Notes under the pieces: model-generated
Database searches by the model: none
Seen by the model: only the letters and a program-made list of their open reading frames with translations
What the model was told of the DNA's origin: nothing
Translations under genes and position numbers: made by a program
Shown: positions 20,049-26,692 of the stretch, piece by piece
How the letters are laid out: each line of letters opens with the position of its first letter
Position numbering within the stretch: the first letter of the stretch is position 1
Assembly (NCBI GenBank): GCA_037147175.1
Contig: JBAWVS010000036.1
Span: 1-26,692 of the forward strand
Reading direction: 5' to 3'
Source of the DNA: a bacterium
GTDB lineage: Bacteria; Cyanobacteriota; Vampirovibrionia; Gastranaerophilales; UBA9971
Length of the DNA: 26,692 bases

Positions 20049-20891
20049 ATGAATGAACAATCTATAAAAGAATTTTGGAATGAAAATTCCTGCGGCGAGT
20101 CCCAAGTTGGTGGATTTAAAGGAGATTATGAAGAATTTTTTGATAAATACGATAATTATCGTTATTCAAAAGAAAAACATATTCTAAAATGCCTTGATAA
20201 AATTGACTTTGACAAAAAAAAAGTTCTTGAAATAGGTCTGGGACAAGGAGCTGATTCTGAACAAATTATCCGAAGAGGCGGAATTTGGAGCGGCCTGGAT
20301 TTGACAGAAACGGCTGTTGAACGTGTTAAGCAAAGACTACCTTTTAAACAACTTCCGTATCAAGACATAAAACAGGGGTCTGCGCTGGAAATTCCTTATC
20401 CTGATAATTCTTTTGATATTGTATATTCTTTTGGTGTTTTGCATCATATCCCTGAAATAGAAAAAGCGAGGGCTGAAATTGCCAGAGTTTTAAAGCCCGG
20501 CGGTAGGCTGGTTATGATGCTTTATGCAAAAAATTCACTGAATTATTTGTTTTCAATATCAATAATCAGAAGATTAGGAATTTTTTTATTATCTGTATTA
20601 AACATAAAATGCAAAAATGAAATTTATAATCAGCACATAGAAAATGCAAAAAAAATGGGACTGTTTAATTACTTAAAAATGAAAAATTTTATTCACAGAA
20701 ATACAGATGGACCTTTGAACCCGTACTCTAAAGTTTATGATCGCTATAGCGTTGAGCAGGATTTTAAGGATTTTAAATTAAAAGAAATTCATAAAGAGTT
20801 TATGCACGCCCCTCCTTTGCCTGTACAAAATCTGCCCGGTGCCTCATTATTAGGATGGCATCTTTGGGTAGAAATGGATGTTTTGAAATAA
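20049..20891 (+). CDS. Class I SAM-dependent methyltransferase
   Basis: Of 280 aa. Motif I VLEIGLGQGADSE (about 59-71) binds SAM, an acidic loop GLDLTETAVE follows, and the central NSFDIVYSFGVLHHIPEIEKA and ARVLKPGGRLVMML motifs are of the Methyltransf_11 type. The gene lies 13 bp after the second GT and 13 bp before the amidotransferase, so it is part of the same operon. It could methylate a sugar, the nascent repeat unit or a terminal residue of the polymer. That target is inferred from the neighbours only. Confidence 0.9.
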   Translation: MNEQSIKEFWNENSCGESQVGGFKGDYEEFFDKYDNYRYSKEKHILKCLDKIDFDKKKVLEIGLGQGADSEQIIRRGGIWSGLDLTETAVERVKQRLPFKQLPYQDIKQGSALEIPYPDNSFDIVYSFGVLHHIPEIEKARAEIARVLKPGGRLVMMLYAKNSLNYLFSISIIRRLGIFLLSVLNIKCKNEIYNQHIENAKKMGLFNYLKMKNFIHRNTDGPLNPYSKVYDRYSVEQDFKDFKLKEIHKEFMHAPPLPVQNLPGASLLGWHLWVEMDVLK

Positions 20892-20904
20892 TGGAGTTTA
20901 ATAG

Positions 20905-22785
20905 ATGTGTGGTATAGCAGGAATTTATAATTTTAAAACACTTTATCCTGTGGAAGAAAATATTCTTCAGGAAATGAATAATACAATGATTCACAGGGGG
21001 CCTGATGATAACGGTGTTTTTATTGACAATGAAGTCGGACTCGGGCATAGAAGATTAAGTATTATTGATCTTTCAAGTGCGGGAAAACAGCCATTGTGTA
21101 ATGAAGACAGCACTATTTGGCTTACTTTTAACGGGGAAATCTATAATTATGTTGAGTTAATCCCTCAATTACAAGCTAAAGGGCATATTTTTAAAAGTAA
21201 AACAGATTCGGAAGTTATAATTCATGCTTATGAAGAATGGGGAATAGATTGTATACACAAGTTTAATGGAATGTTTGGGTTTGCAATCTGGGATAAAAAC
21301 AGAAAAAGACTTTTTATCGCGAGGGACAGGCTGGGAGTAAAACCTTTATATTATGCCTTTTCCGATGACGGAATTGTTTTCGCTTCTGAAATAAAAGCAA
21401 TTTTAAAACATCCTGCGTACAAAAACCCTTCATCCGATAATCTTTCGGTATATGACTATGTTAATGAAGGTTATCTGGCAGGAAACAGAACTCTTTTTAA
21501 AGATATTCACAAACTCATTCCGGGCAGTTGTATGATAATTGAGAACGGAGAAGTAAAAGAAAATGTTTATTGGAAATTACAGCCGGCTCCGATAAACAGT
21601 GAGATTTCAGAAAAAGAATTTATTGAAAAACTAAGAGAATTAATTATTGATGCAGTAAAAATACGCCTCAGGAGCGATGTGCCGGTCGGCTTTCATTTGA
21701 GCGGCGGAATAGACTCAAGTGCGATTGTTTCGATTGCAAGTAAAATATTTAACTTTGATTCAAATACTTTTTCAATCAGGTTTACAGAATCTCCAAAATT
21801 TGATGAAGGTGAATTTATTGAAATAATAAAAAATGACTCAAAAACTTCTCATAAAGAGAGAATACCCGATTTTGAAAAAGAATTTCCTCAAAAATTAAAA
21901 GAAATAGTTTATTTGCTTGATGAGCCGACAGACGGTCCTGCGGTTTTATCAAAATTCGAGTTAAACAAATTTGTAAAGGAAAACGGCATAACTGTTGCTT
22001 TAACAGGTCAGGGCGCAGATGAAATTCTCGGCGGATATAAAAGATTTATCCATGATTATATTAAAGATTTAAAAAATCCTTATGTATTTAATCAGTTTTT
22101 AAAGAATACAGAAGTTGATAAACTGATTGTAAACGGATTTGACCACAGTTCACTGATACTGAATAATTTTTCCGATGTTATCTGTAAATTATTCAAATAT
22201 AACAGTGCTGATTTTAAAAATTCCTTATTCAGTGATTCTATAAACAGTTTAATAAATCAAAATAATGTAAATCAGAATTGTTATAAAGAAATGTATCCTG
22301 CTGTTTTTGGAAAAGAAATTACTAATGTTTCAAGAAAAATGCATTATGAAACATCTTTTTATCTGCAAAGTCTTTTGCATGCGGACGACAGAACGAGTAT
22401 GGGAACATCTCTTGAAACAAGAACTCCTTTTGTGGACTATAGAGTCGTAGAATTAGCTTCTCAAATTCCAGGCGTTCTGAAATTAAAGAATTTATCCACA
22501 AAGCACATCCTGAGAGAAGCCTTGAAAGGAATATTGCCTGAGCCTGTAAGAACGAGGAAAGATAAAAAAGGATTCCCCACGCCCGCTTCTATATGGTTCA
22601 GAACATCTCAAAAAAATTACTTAAACAGTATTATTAAATCAAAAGAATTTAAAGATAGAGATATTTTTAATATTAATTATGTAAATCAGCTTTTTGATGA
22701 GCATCAACAGGGCAGAGATCATACTTTTAAGCTCTGGTTTATTCTTAATACCGAAATATGGTTCAGAGAATTTATAGACAGATAA
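20905..22785 (+). CDS. asnB: AsnB-type glutamine-hydrolysing amidotransferase
   Basis: Class II glutamine amidotransferase coupled to a synthetase domain, 626 aa. Cys2 (MCGIAGIYNF) is the nucleophile that hydrolyses Gln. The N-terminal Ntn domain contains the HRGPDD, HRRLSIIDLS and FNGEIYNY motifs, and the C-terminal half has the ATP pyrophosphatase loop SGGIDSS (266-272), GQGADEILGGY and SLETRTPFVDYRVVE. The enzyme may make asparagine, but in polysaccharide clusters AsnB paralogues are usually supposed to amidate a uronic acid. An AlgD-like dehydrogenase is in the same operon. The ATG has GGAG at 9 nt. It is followed by the heparinase-like gene 33 bp later. Confidence 0.92.
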   Translation: MCGIAGIYNFKTLYPVEENILQEMNNTMIHRGPDDNGVFIDNEVGLGHRRLSIIDLSSAGKQPLCNEDSTIWLTFNGEIYNYVELIPQLQAKGHIFKSKTDSEVIIHAYEEWGIDCIHKFNGMFGFAIWDKNRKRLFIARDRLGVKPLYYAFSDDGIVFASEIKAILKHPAYKNPSSDNLSVYDYVNEGYLAGNRTLFKDIHKLIPGSCMIIENGEVKENVYWKLQPAPINSEISEKEFIEKLRELIIDAVKIRLRSDVPVGFHLSGGIDSSAIVSIASKIFNFDSNTFSIRFTESPKFDEGEFIEIIKNDSKTSHKERIPDFEKEFPQKLKEIVYLLDEPTDGPAVLSKFELNKFVKENGITVALTGQGADEILGGYKRFIHDYIKDLKNPYVFNQFLKNTEVDKLIVNGFDHSSLILNNFSDVICKLFKYNSADFKNSLFSDSINSLINQNNVNQNCYKEMYPAVFGKEITNVSRKMHYETSFYLQSLLHADDRTSMGTSLETRTPFVDYRVVELASQIPGVLKLKNLSTKHILREALKGILPEPVRTRKDKKGFPTPASIWFRTSQKNYLNSIIKSKEFKDRDIFNINYVNQLFDEHQQGRDHTFKLWFILNTEIWFREFIDR

Positions 22786-22818
22786 ATTTTTTACTGTTTT
22801 TTAAGGAGTATTCAATTA

Positions 22819-24912
22819 ATGAGTGAAAATAAACTTGAGTGGCTTTATAACCGTTTAAAATTAATGAGTTTTGGCGAGATAATGCACAGAATTTTAAATA
22901 TTTTAAAATCATTCAGTGAGAAAATTCAAATAAAACAAAAAGAAAAACAAATAAAACTTTTCAGAAAATTCAATAATTATTATTTTGATGACTTAAGTCA
23001 TATAATTGATTATTATTCTTCGAATGAAGATTTAATGAAAAAACTTTTTAAAAATGCCGAAAAAACTTTAGACCATAAAATTTCTTTTTTTTCATTAAAA
23101 GATATAAATTTAGGGCAAAAAATTAACTGGCATAAAGATTATTCTTCCGATAAAGTTTATCCGTTAAAATTTTATTCTGATATTGATTATAGGGATTCTG
23201 AAGCCGGAAATGTTAAGTATGTATGGGAATTAAACAGGTTTCAGCATTTGTTTCCTCTGTCTCAGGCTTATATTTTGGGCGGAGATGAGAAATATGCCGA
23301 TGAAATAATAAATCAAATAAATAACTGGATTAATGATAATCCGTATATGAGAGGAATTAACTGGACAAGTTCTCTTGAACATTCATTGCGATTAATTTCC
23401 TGGTCCTGGGGATTATTTTCACTGGATAAAAAAAATTATCAAATCAGTGAAAGTGTTAAAGAAAAAATCAGCACAAGTATTTTTCAGCAAACAGAATTTA
23501 TTTATAACAACCTGTCCTCTTATTCTTCCGCGAATGACCACTTAATAGGAGAAGCAATGGGACTGGCTTTTATCGGAACTTTTTTTGATTATGAAAAGGA
23601 TTCCGATAAGTGGCAAAAAAAAGGTATCAGAATACTGTTTGAAGAACTGGAAAAACAGGTTTTTGAAGACGGACTTGATAAAGAACAGGCATTCGGATAC
23701 CATTGCTTCGTTTTAAACATGTTTTTGACAACATTTATATTCTTAGAAAAAAATAATGTAACTATACCTGATAAATATTGGCAGAAATTGGAGAAAATGG
23801 CTGATTGTATTATGAATTTTTCAGACAGCAGCTTTAATTTGCCGAATTTTGGAGATGCAGATGACAGTTTTATTTTAAAACTTGATAATTCTTTTGATAA
23901 TGAACTGCCTGTTAAGACAGCTGCAAGATTTTTATTGAATACTTCATCAATAATATTTAACAGACCTGATTTTAAGTATTTAACGAAAAATATTATTGAT
24001 GAAAAAACCTTATGGATTTTGGATAAAAAAAAGATAAATGAATATTTTAATTCATCGGTAACTATGCCTTTAAGACAGTCTTTGTATTTAGAACAAAGCG
24101 GTTATGTTCTTTTAAAAGATAAAAATACTGATGCTTTTATGGATGTGGGAGTGCTTGGTTACTTGTCTATTGCTGCACATGCCCATTCAGATGCTTTGTC
24201 CTTTTGTTTAAATTATAAAAACAAGGAATTTTTGATTGATGCCGGCACTTTTGCATATCACACCGAACAGAAGCAGAGAAATTATTTCAGGGGAACGAGC
24301 GCACATAATACAATAGAAATTGACGGACAAAATCAATCGCAAATCGGCGGCAATTTTATGTGGCTCACAAAAGCAGAAACAAGTGTTGATAAAATAATTA
24401 TTAATGAAGAATTTGACTATGTAAGGGCATATCATAACGGTTATATTCAACAAAGCATTAATGTTACCCACAAACGCGAGATTCTGTTTATGAAAGATAA
24501 ATTTATTCTTATTATAGACAGGTTAAAAAATTATGATAAAAAATCGCATAAATACAGCCTCCACTGGCATACAGGAGAAAATTGCTCAACTTCCTTATTT
24601 CCTGAATTTAATTTGTGCAAAATAAGTAATCAGGAAGAAACTGTTTATTTGAAAACTTTTAGTGAGGTTTTATTAAATAAAAAAATAATTAAAGGCAGTG
24701 AAAATCCTGTTATGGGTTGGGTTTCAAAAAAATTCGATTCAAAGATTCTGTCAGAAAGCATCGAAACTAATTTTGAATCTTCTTCTTCAACGATAATTAA
24801 CAGTTTAATTTACTTTGATGATAAATTAGAATTTGATTATAGTGAGCAAAAATTAAAAATATATGATAATGCCAAAATTTATGATTATGACATTTCAAAA
24901 GAAATATTTTAG
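22819..24912 (+). CDS. Heparinase II/III-family protein (uronate lyase fold)
   Basis: A 697-aa protein of the alginate-lyase/heparinase II/III fold. The N-terminal helical toroid (to about residue 380) holds the SSLEHSLRLISW, SANDHLIGEAMG and EQAFGYHCF motifs. The beta-sandwich domain has the family core AAHAHSDALS (H454, H456, D458) and a FRGTSAHNTIEIDGQNQS segment (H496). Related enzymes cleave uronic-acid polymers by beta-elimination. No signal peptide is visible at the start (MSENKLEWLYNRLK), so unless the start is wrong it acts inside, or is exported by another route. Clusters with AsnB plus a heparinase-like gene are known around exopolysaccharides. AAGGAG precedes the ATG at 11 nt. Confidence 0.9.
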   Translation: MSENKLEWLYNRLKLMSFGEIMHRILNILKSFSEKIQIKQKEKQIKLFRKFNNYYFDDLSHIIDYYSSNEDLMKKLFKNAEKTLDHKISFFSLKDINLGQKINWHKDYSSDKVYPLKFYSDIDYRDSEAGNVKYVWELNRFQHLFPLSQAYILGGDEKYADEIINQINNWINDNPYMRGINWTSSLEHSLRLISWSWGLFSLDKKNYQISESVKEKISTSIFQQTEFIYNNLSSYSSANDHLIGEAMGLAFIGTFFDYEKDSDKWQKKGIRILFEELEKQVFEDGLDKEQAFGYHCFVLNMFLTTFIFLEKNNVTIPDKYWQKLEKMADCIMNFSDSSFNLPNFGDADDSFILKLDNSFDNELPVKTAARFLLNTSSIIFNRPDFKYLTKNIIDEKTLWILDKKKINEYFNSSVTMPLRQSLYLEQSGYVLLKDKNTDAFMDVGVLGYLSIAAHAHSDALSFCLNYKNKEFLIDAGTFAYHTEQKQRNYFRGTSAHNTIEIDGQNQSQIGGNFMWLTKAETSVDKIIINEEFDYVRAYHNGYIQQSINVTHKREILFMKDKFILIIDRLKNYDKKSHKYSLHWHTGENCSTSLFPEFNLCKISNQEETVYLKTFSEVLLNKKIIKGSENPVMGWVSKKFDSKILSESIETNFESSSSTIINSLIYFDDKLEFDYSEQKLKIYDNAKIYDYDISKEIF

Positions 24913-25050
24913 TATATAAAAACAGGACTAATTTCTTAGATGTTTTTTTGAAATCCTGCTTCTTTAAATTAACACAAAATTATTCTCCTCATAAACTTCA
25001 AATGAAGTTTTGCTTTTAAACGTAAAAAATACAAAATATTAAGATTTTGA

Positions 25051-25069
25051 AAAAAGCACTAGCTTTTTC
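25051..25069 (+). terminator. Intrinsic terminator before trxA
   Basis: AAAAAGC (25051-25057), ACTA loop, GCTTTTT (25062-25068). The 7-bp stem ends in the T-run itself, and its symmetry makes it bidirectional. It lies about 140 bp after the heparinase-like stop. A weaker imperfect stem built on CAGG/CCTG and ATTTC/GAAAT is seen nearer the stop (about 24923-24960). Confidence 0.5.
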
Positions 25070-25144
25070 TGAAACTATATATTAATATAACCATATAAAG
25101 ATATTATTATATTAATATGAGTTTATTAAAAGGAGATAAAAATT

Positions 25145-25468
25145 ATGAGTAAAGCACTAGAAATTTCAGATGCGGCTTTTGACAGCGAAGTTAAAAAATC
25201 AGCTATTCCTGTATTAGTTGATTTTTGGGCTCCATGGTGCGGACCTTGCAAAATGCAAATTCCTGTAATTGATGATCTTTCAGGTGAGCTTGAAGGAAAA
25301 GTAAAATTTGTGAAAGTAAATGTTGATGAAAACCAGTTAAAAGCAAGTGAGCATAATATTAGCAGTATCCCTGCACTTATTTTATTCAAAGATGGCAAAC
25401 TTGTTGAAAGACTTGTAGGGTTTCATCAGAAATCACAGCTTAAATCAATCTTAGAAAACCATATTTAG
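25145..25468 (+). CDS. trxA: Thioredoxin
   Basis: Cytoplasmic dithiol-disulfide oxidoreductase, 107 aa, the standard size. The active site WCGPC is at residues 31-35 (C32, C35), and the cis-proline is P76 (ISSIPALILF). DFWAPWCGPCK and VNVDEN motifs are intact. AAGGAG lies 8 nt upstream. It could serve MsrB and ArsC, both encoded in the window and both thioredoxin-dependent. It is followed by two small ferredoxin-like genes in the same direction. Confidence 0.97.
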   Translation: MSKALEISDAAFDSEVKKSAIPVLVDFWAPWCGPCKMQIPVIDDLSGELEGKVKFVKVNVDENQLKASEHNISSIPALILFKDGKLVERLVGFHQKSQLKSILENHI

Positions 25469-25551
25469 GATAAAGCAAATTATGAAAATCAAACTAATGA
25501 TTTCAGCATATAAATAGCTTAAAAAATCATACCAGCTCTGGAGATAGAAGA

Positions 25552-25740
25552 ATGAGAAAAATTAAAGAAAATATTTGTCCGCAAAATTCCACCTGTATGA
25601 ATGTTAAAAATTGCTGCGCAAACTTGATTGAAGAATTAGGGTATGGTTTCCCTGCGCCAATGATTGAAAATGAAAAATGCACTTACTGTGAAAAATGTAC
25701 AGCAGCACATATTAAAAGCTGTTCTATAGAAAAAAAATAA
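25552..25740 (+). CDS. Small Cys-rich ferredoxin-like protein (62 aa), diverged
   Basis: Contains eight Cys: C9, C15, C21, C22, C43, C46, C49 and C57. It is clearly related to the next protein: both begin ...CPQN-x-x-C with C9-x5-C15-x5-C21 and have a C-x2-C-x2-C triplet near residue 43. Unlike that neighbour it has lost the CP pairs (CC in place of CP, and C57 shifted), so iron-sulfur geometry is uncertain. The ATG has GGAGA 7 nt upstream. It could hold one [4Fe-4S] cluster or act as a metal or thiol carrier. It lies 17 bp before the paralogue. Confidence 0.7.
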   Translation: MRKIKENICPQNSTCMNVKNCCANLIEELGYGFPAPMIENEKCTYCEKCTAAHIKSCSIEKK

Positions 25741-25757
25741 AAGAAAGGTCTATAATT

Positions 25758-25937
25758 ATGATAACTGTTGATAAAAATAGATGTCCTCAAAACCATAAAT
25801 GTCCGGCTGTAAAAGTTTGTCCTGTTAATGCTATTTCTCAGGAAGGCTTTAAACTTCCTGTTATTAATAATGAAGTTTGTATTGAGTGTAAAAAATGTAT
25901 AAATTTTTGTCCGATGCGCGCAATACAAGACATATAA
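25758..25937 (+). CDS. 4Fe-4S ferredoxin-type protein (59 aa)
   Basis: A short electron carrier. The C-terminal motif C41-x2-C44-x2-C47-x3-C51-P is a canonical [4Fe-4S] binding site. The N-terminal half has C9, C15 and C21 (CPQNHKCPAVKVCP), with C-x5-C-x5-C spacing and only three Cys, so a second full cluster would lack one ligand. An AAAGG ribosome site precedes the ATG. It follows the diverged paralogue by 17 bp and is followed by the C_GCAxxG_C_C gene. It is too short to be found by length-limited ORF calling. Confidence 0.85.
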   Translation: MITVDKNRCPQNHKCPAVKVCPVNAISQEGFKLPVINNEVCIECKKCINFCPMRAIQDI

Positions 25938-25988
25938 AAAATAAACTTCTGTATTTAAATTTAAGAATAATAAATAAAGGAATTTAAG

Positions 25989-26420
25989 ATGAGTAAATTT
26001 ACCGAACTGGCTAAAAAATATTACGAAAGCGGGCAATCTTGCTCGGAAGCTGTTATACAGGCCGCACATGACAGCGAAATTTATAAATCCGATAATATAG
26101 AAGAAGTTCACAAAATAGCTTCTATGTTTTCAGGTGGAATGTCGAGCGGTTGTGTCTGCGGAGCAGTTGCAGGTTCTCAGATAGTTCTGGGCTGTATTTT
26201 CGGCAAAGATTCAACAGGAAATACTAATTTGAACAGAACAGTTGCGGGTGATTTTATTAAAAAGTTTAAAGAACAAAGAAAAGTTGCCTGCTGCGCTTCT
26301 TTAAGCGCTCCGTTCAAAGACAGACCTCTTGAACGCAGACAAAATTGTGTTTCTATTGTTGAAGAATCTGCACAAATTCTTGAAAATATAGTAAATAGTT
26401 ATACAAAAGAAAAAGTTTAA
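25989..26420 (+). CDS. C_GCAxxG_C_C family protein
   Basis: A 143-aa protein of the PF09719-type family named for its Cys pattern. The N-terminal YYESGQSCSEAV holds C18. The core is SGGMSSGCVCGAVAGSQIVLG with C55 and C57. C69, a CC at 101-102 and C120 complete the conserved set, spaced as in family members. It is cytoplasmic, with no signal peptide. Members are often found next to redox, iron-sulfur or metal genes and are suspected to bind a metal or a cluster, but no activity is established. The ATG has AAGGAA 7 nt upstream. Its location after thioredoxin and ferredoxin-like genes agrees with a redox role. Confidence 0.9.
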   Translation: MSKFTELAKKYYESGQSCSEAVIQAAHDSEIYKSDNIEEVHKIASMFSGGMSSGCVCGAVAGSQIVLGCIFGKDSTGNTNLNRTVAGDFIKKFKEQRKVACCASLSAPFKDRPLERRQNCVSIVEESAQILENIVNSYTKEKV

Positions 26421-26491
26421 GTTTGAAAAAATATTAAATTAGGATTAACATTGATTTGGCGGGGAGTTTTTTCTATTTATGAGGGGATGTT

Positions 26492-26692
26492 ATGCGGTTA
26501 ACTGTTCTTGTCGATAATAATACATATACAGATAGTTATTTCTATGGAGAGCCTGCACTATGCTTCTATATAGAAGAAAATAACAGGAAAATCCTTTTTG
26601 ATACAGGCTATTCAGATATTTTTATTAAAAATGCCAAAAAAATATATCATGCCCCGATGTCCAGTCAGAATTTTTTTAAGTTACTATCCTAT
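26492..26692 (+). CDS. Metallo-beta-lactamase-fold hydrolase (partial, cut by window end)
   Basis: The first 67 codons are visible. MRLTVLVDNNT, then YGEPALCFYIEENNRKILFDTGYSDIFIKNA, matches the beginning of MBL-fold hydrolases of the kind annotated as beta-ribofuranosylaminobenzene-phosphate synthase-like (the LFDTG strand before the metal-binding HxHxDH loop). The HxHxDH motif would lie beyond the window. GAGGGG lies before the ATG. Two nearby ATGs (26479, 26487) are in frames that stop after a few codons. It follows the C_GCAxxG_C_C gene in the same direction with a 71-bp gap. Confidence 0.8.
   Translation, partial: MRLTVLVDNNTYTDSYFYGEPALCFYIEENNRKILFDTGYSDIFIKNAKKIYHAPMSSQNFFKLLSY

Noticed and set aside
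26479-26500. Upstream ATGs at 26479 and 26487 for the partial MBL-fold gene
   Set aside because: Both are in other frames and stop after a few codons; ATG 26492 follows GAGGGG and gives the family N-terminus.

Overview
This AT-rich window looks like chromosomal DNA from a Gram-negative-type bacterium: it has an MCE/MlaD lipid-transport protein, an M23 cell-wall peptidase with an export signal, and a surface-polysaccharide cluster. A cyanobacterium-related non-photosynthetic lineage (Melainabacteria/Vampirovibrionia-like) is my best guess from general gene style, but nothing here proves it.

Layout. 1-2343: a heptanucleotide tandem repeat, an M23 endopeptidase, an orphan 89-aa gene on the minus strand, and a small protein with a duplicated RWYD motif whose best start is AUU behind a strong Shine-Dalgarno. 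A hairpin-rich stretch follows, with two terminator-like stems and a palindromic MITE-like repeat. 2344-8109: isoleucyl-tRNA synthetase, then a large GH13 glycogen-debranching enzyme preceded by an orphan Shine-Dalgarno and a possible AUU-started leader peptide.

8199-10892: a tRNA-Val(GAC) gene carrying a tiny (about 2.66 kb) integrated element, bounded by a 42-bp direct repeat of the tRNA 3' half. It holds a tyrosine integrase, a 59-aa excisionase-like HTH protein and the 5'-truncated remnant of a phage-type helicase. Paired 11-bp-period TTCACCAAA repeats at both ends look like integrase arm sites. A second, different arm-like doublet lies just outside attR and hints at an older element at the same tRNA.

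10893-13436: mostly minus-strand genes: a 47-aa Lys/Glu-rich protein, a 47-aa membrane peptide of the lmo0937/DUF5670 type, a DUF2795-like protein, a stand-alone MCE protein and MsrB. 13646-15968: an arsenic-resistance cluster (arsR; acr3, OsmC-like, arsC). Near-identical CTTGG-N8-CCAA(G/A) palindromes precede arsR and acr3 and are the likely ArsR operators. A strong terminator closes the cluster.

16114-24912: an exopolysaccharide operon. It begins with the wreck of a priming sugar-phosphate transferase, followed by an AlgD-like nucleotide-sugar dehydrogenase, two GT4 glycosyltransferases, a methyltransferase, an AsnB-type amidotransferase and a heparinase II/III-fold protein, all close-packed. 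The set suggests an acidic, amidated and possibly methylated polymer. 25145-26692: a redox group: thioredoxin, two paralogous small ferredoxin-like proteins, a C_GCAxxG_C_C protein and the start of a metallo-beta-lactamase-fold hydrolase cut by the window end.

The most unusual signals are the AUU-start RWYD-repeat protein, the minimal tRNA-borne element with its nested arm sites, and the inactivated priming transferase heading an otherwise intact polysaccharide operon.
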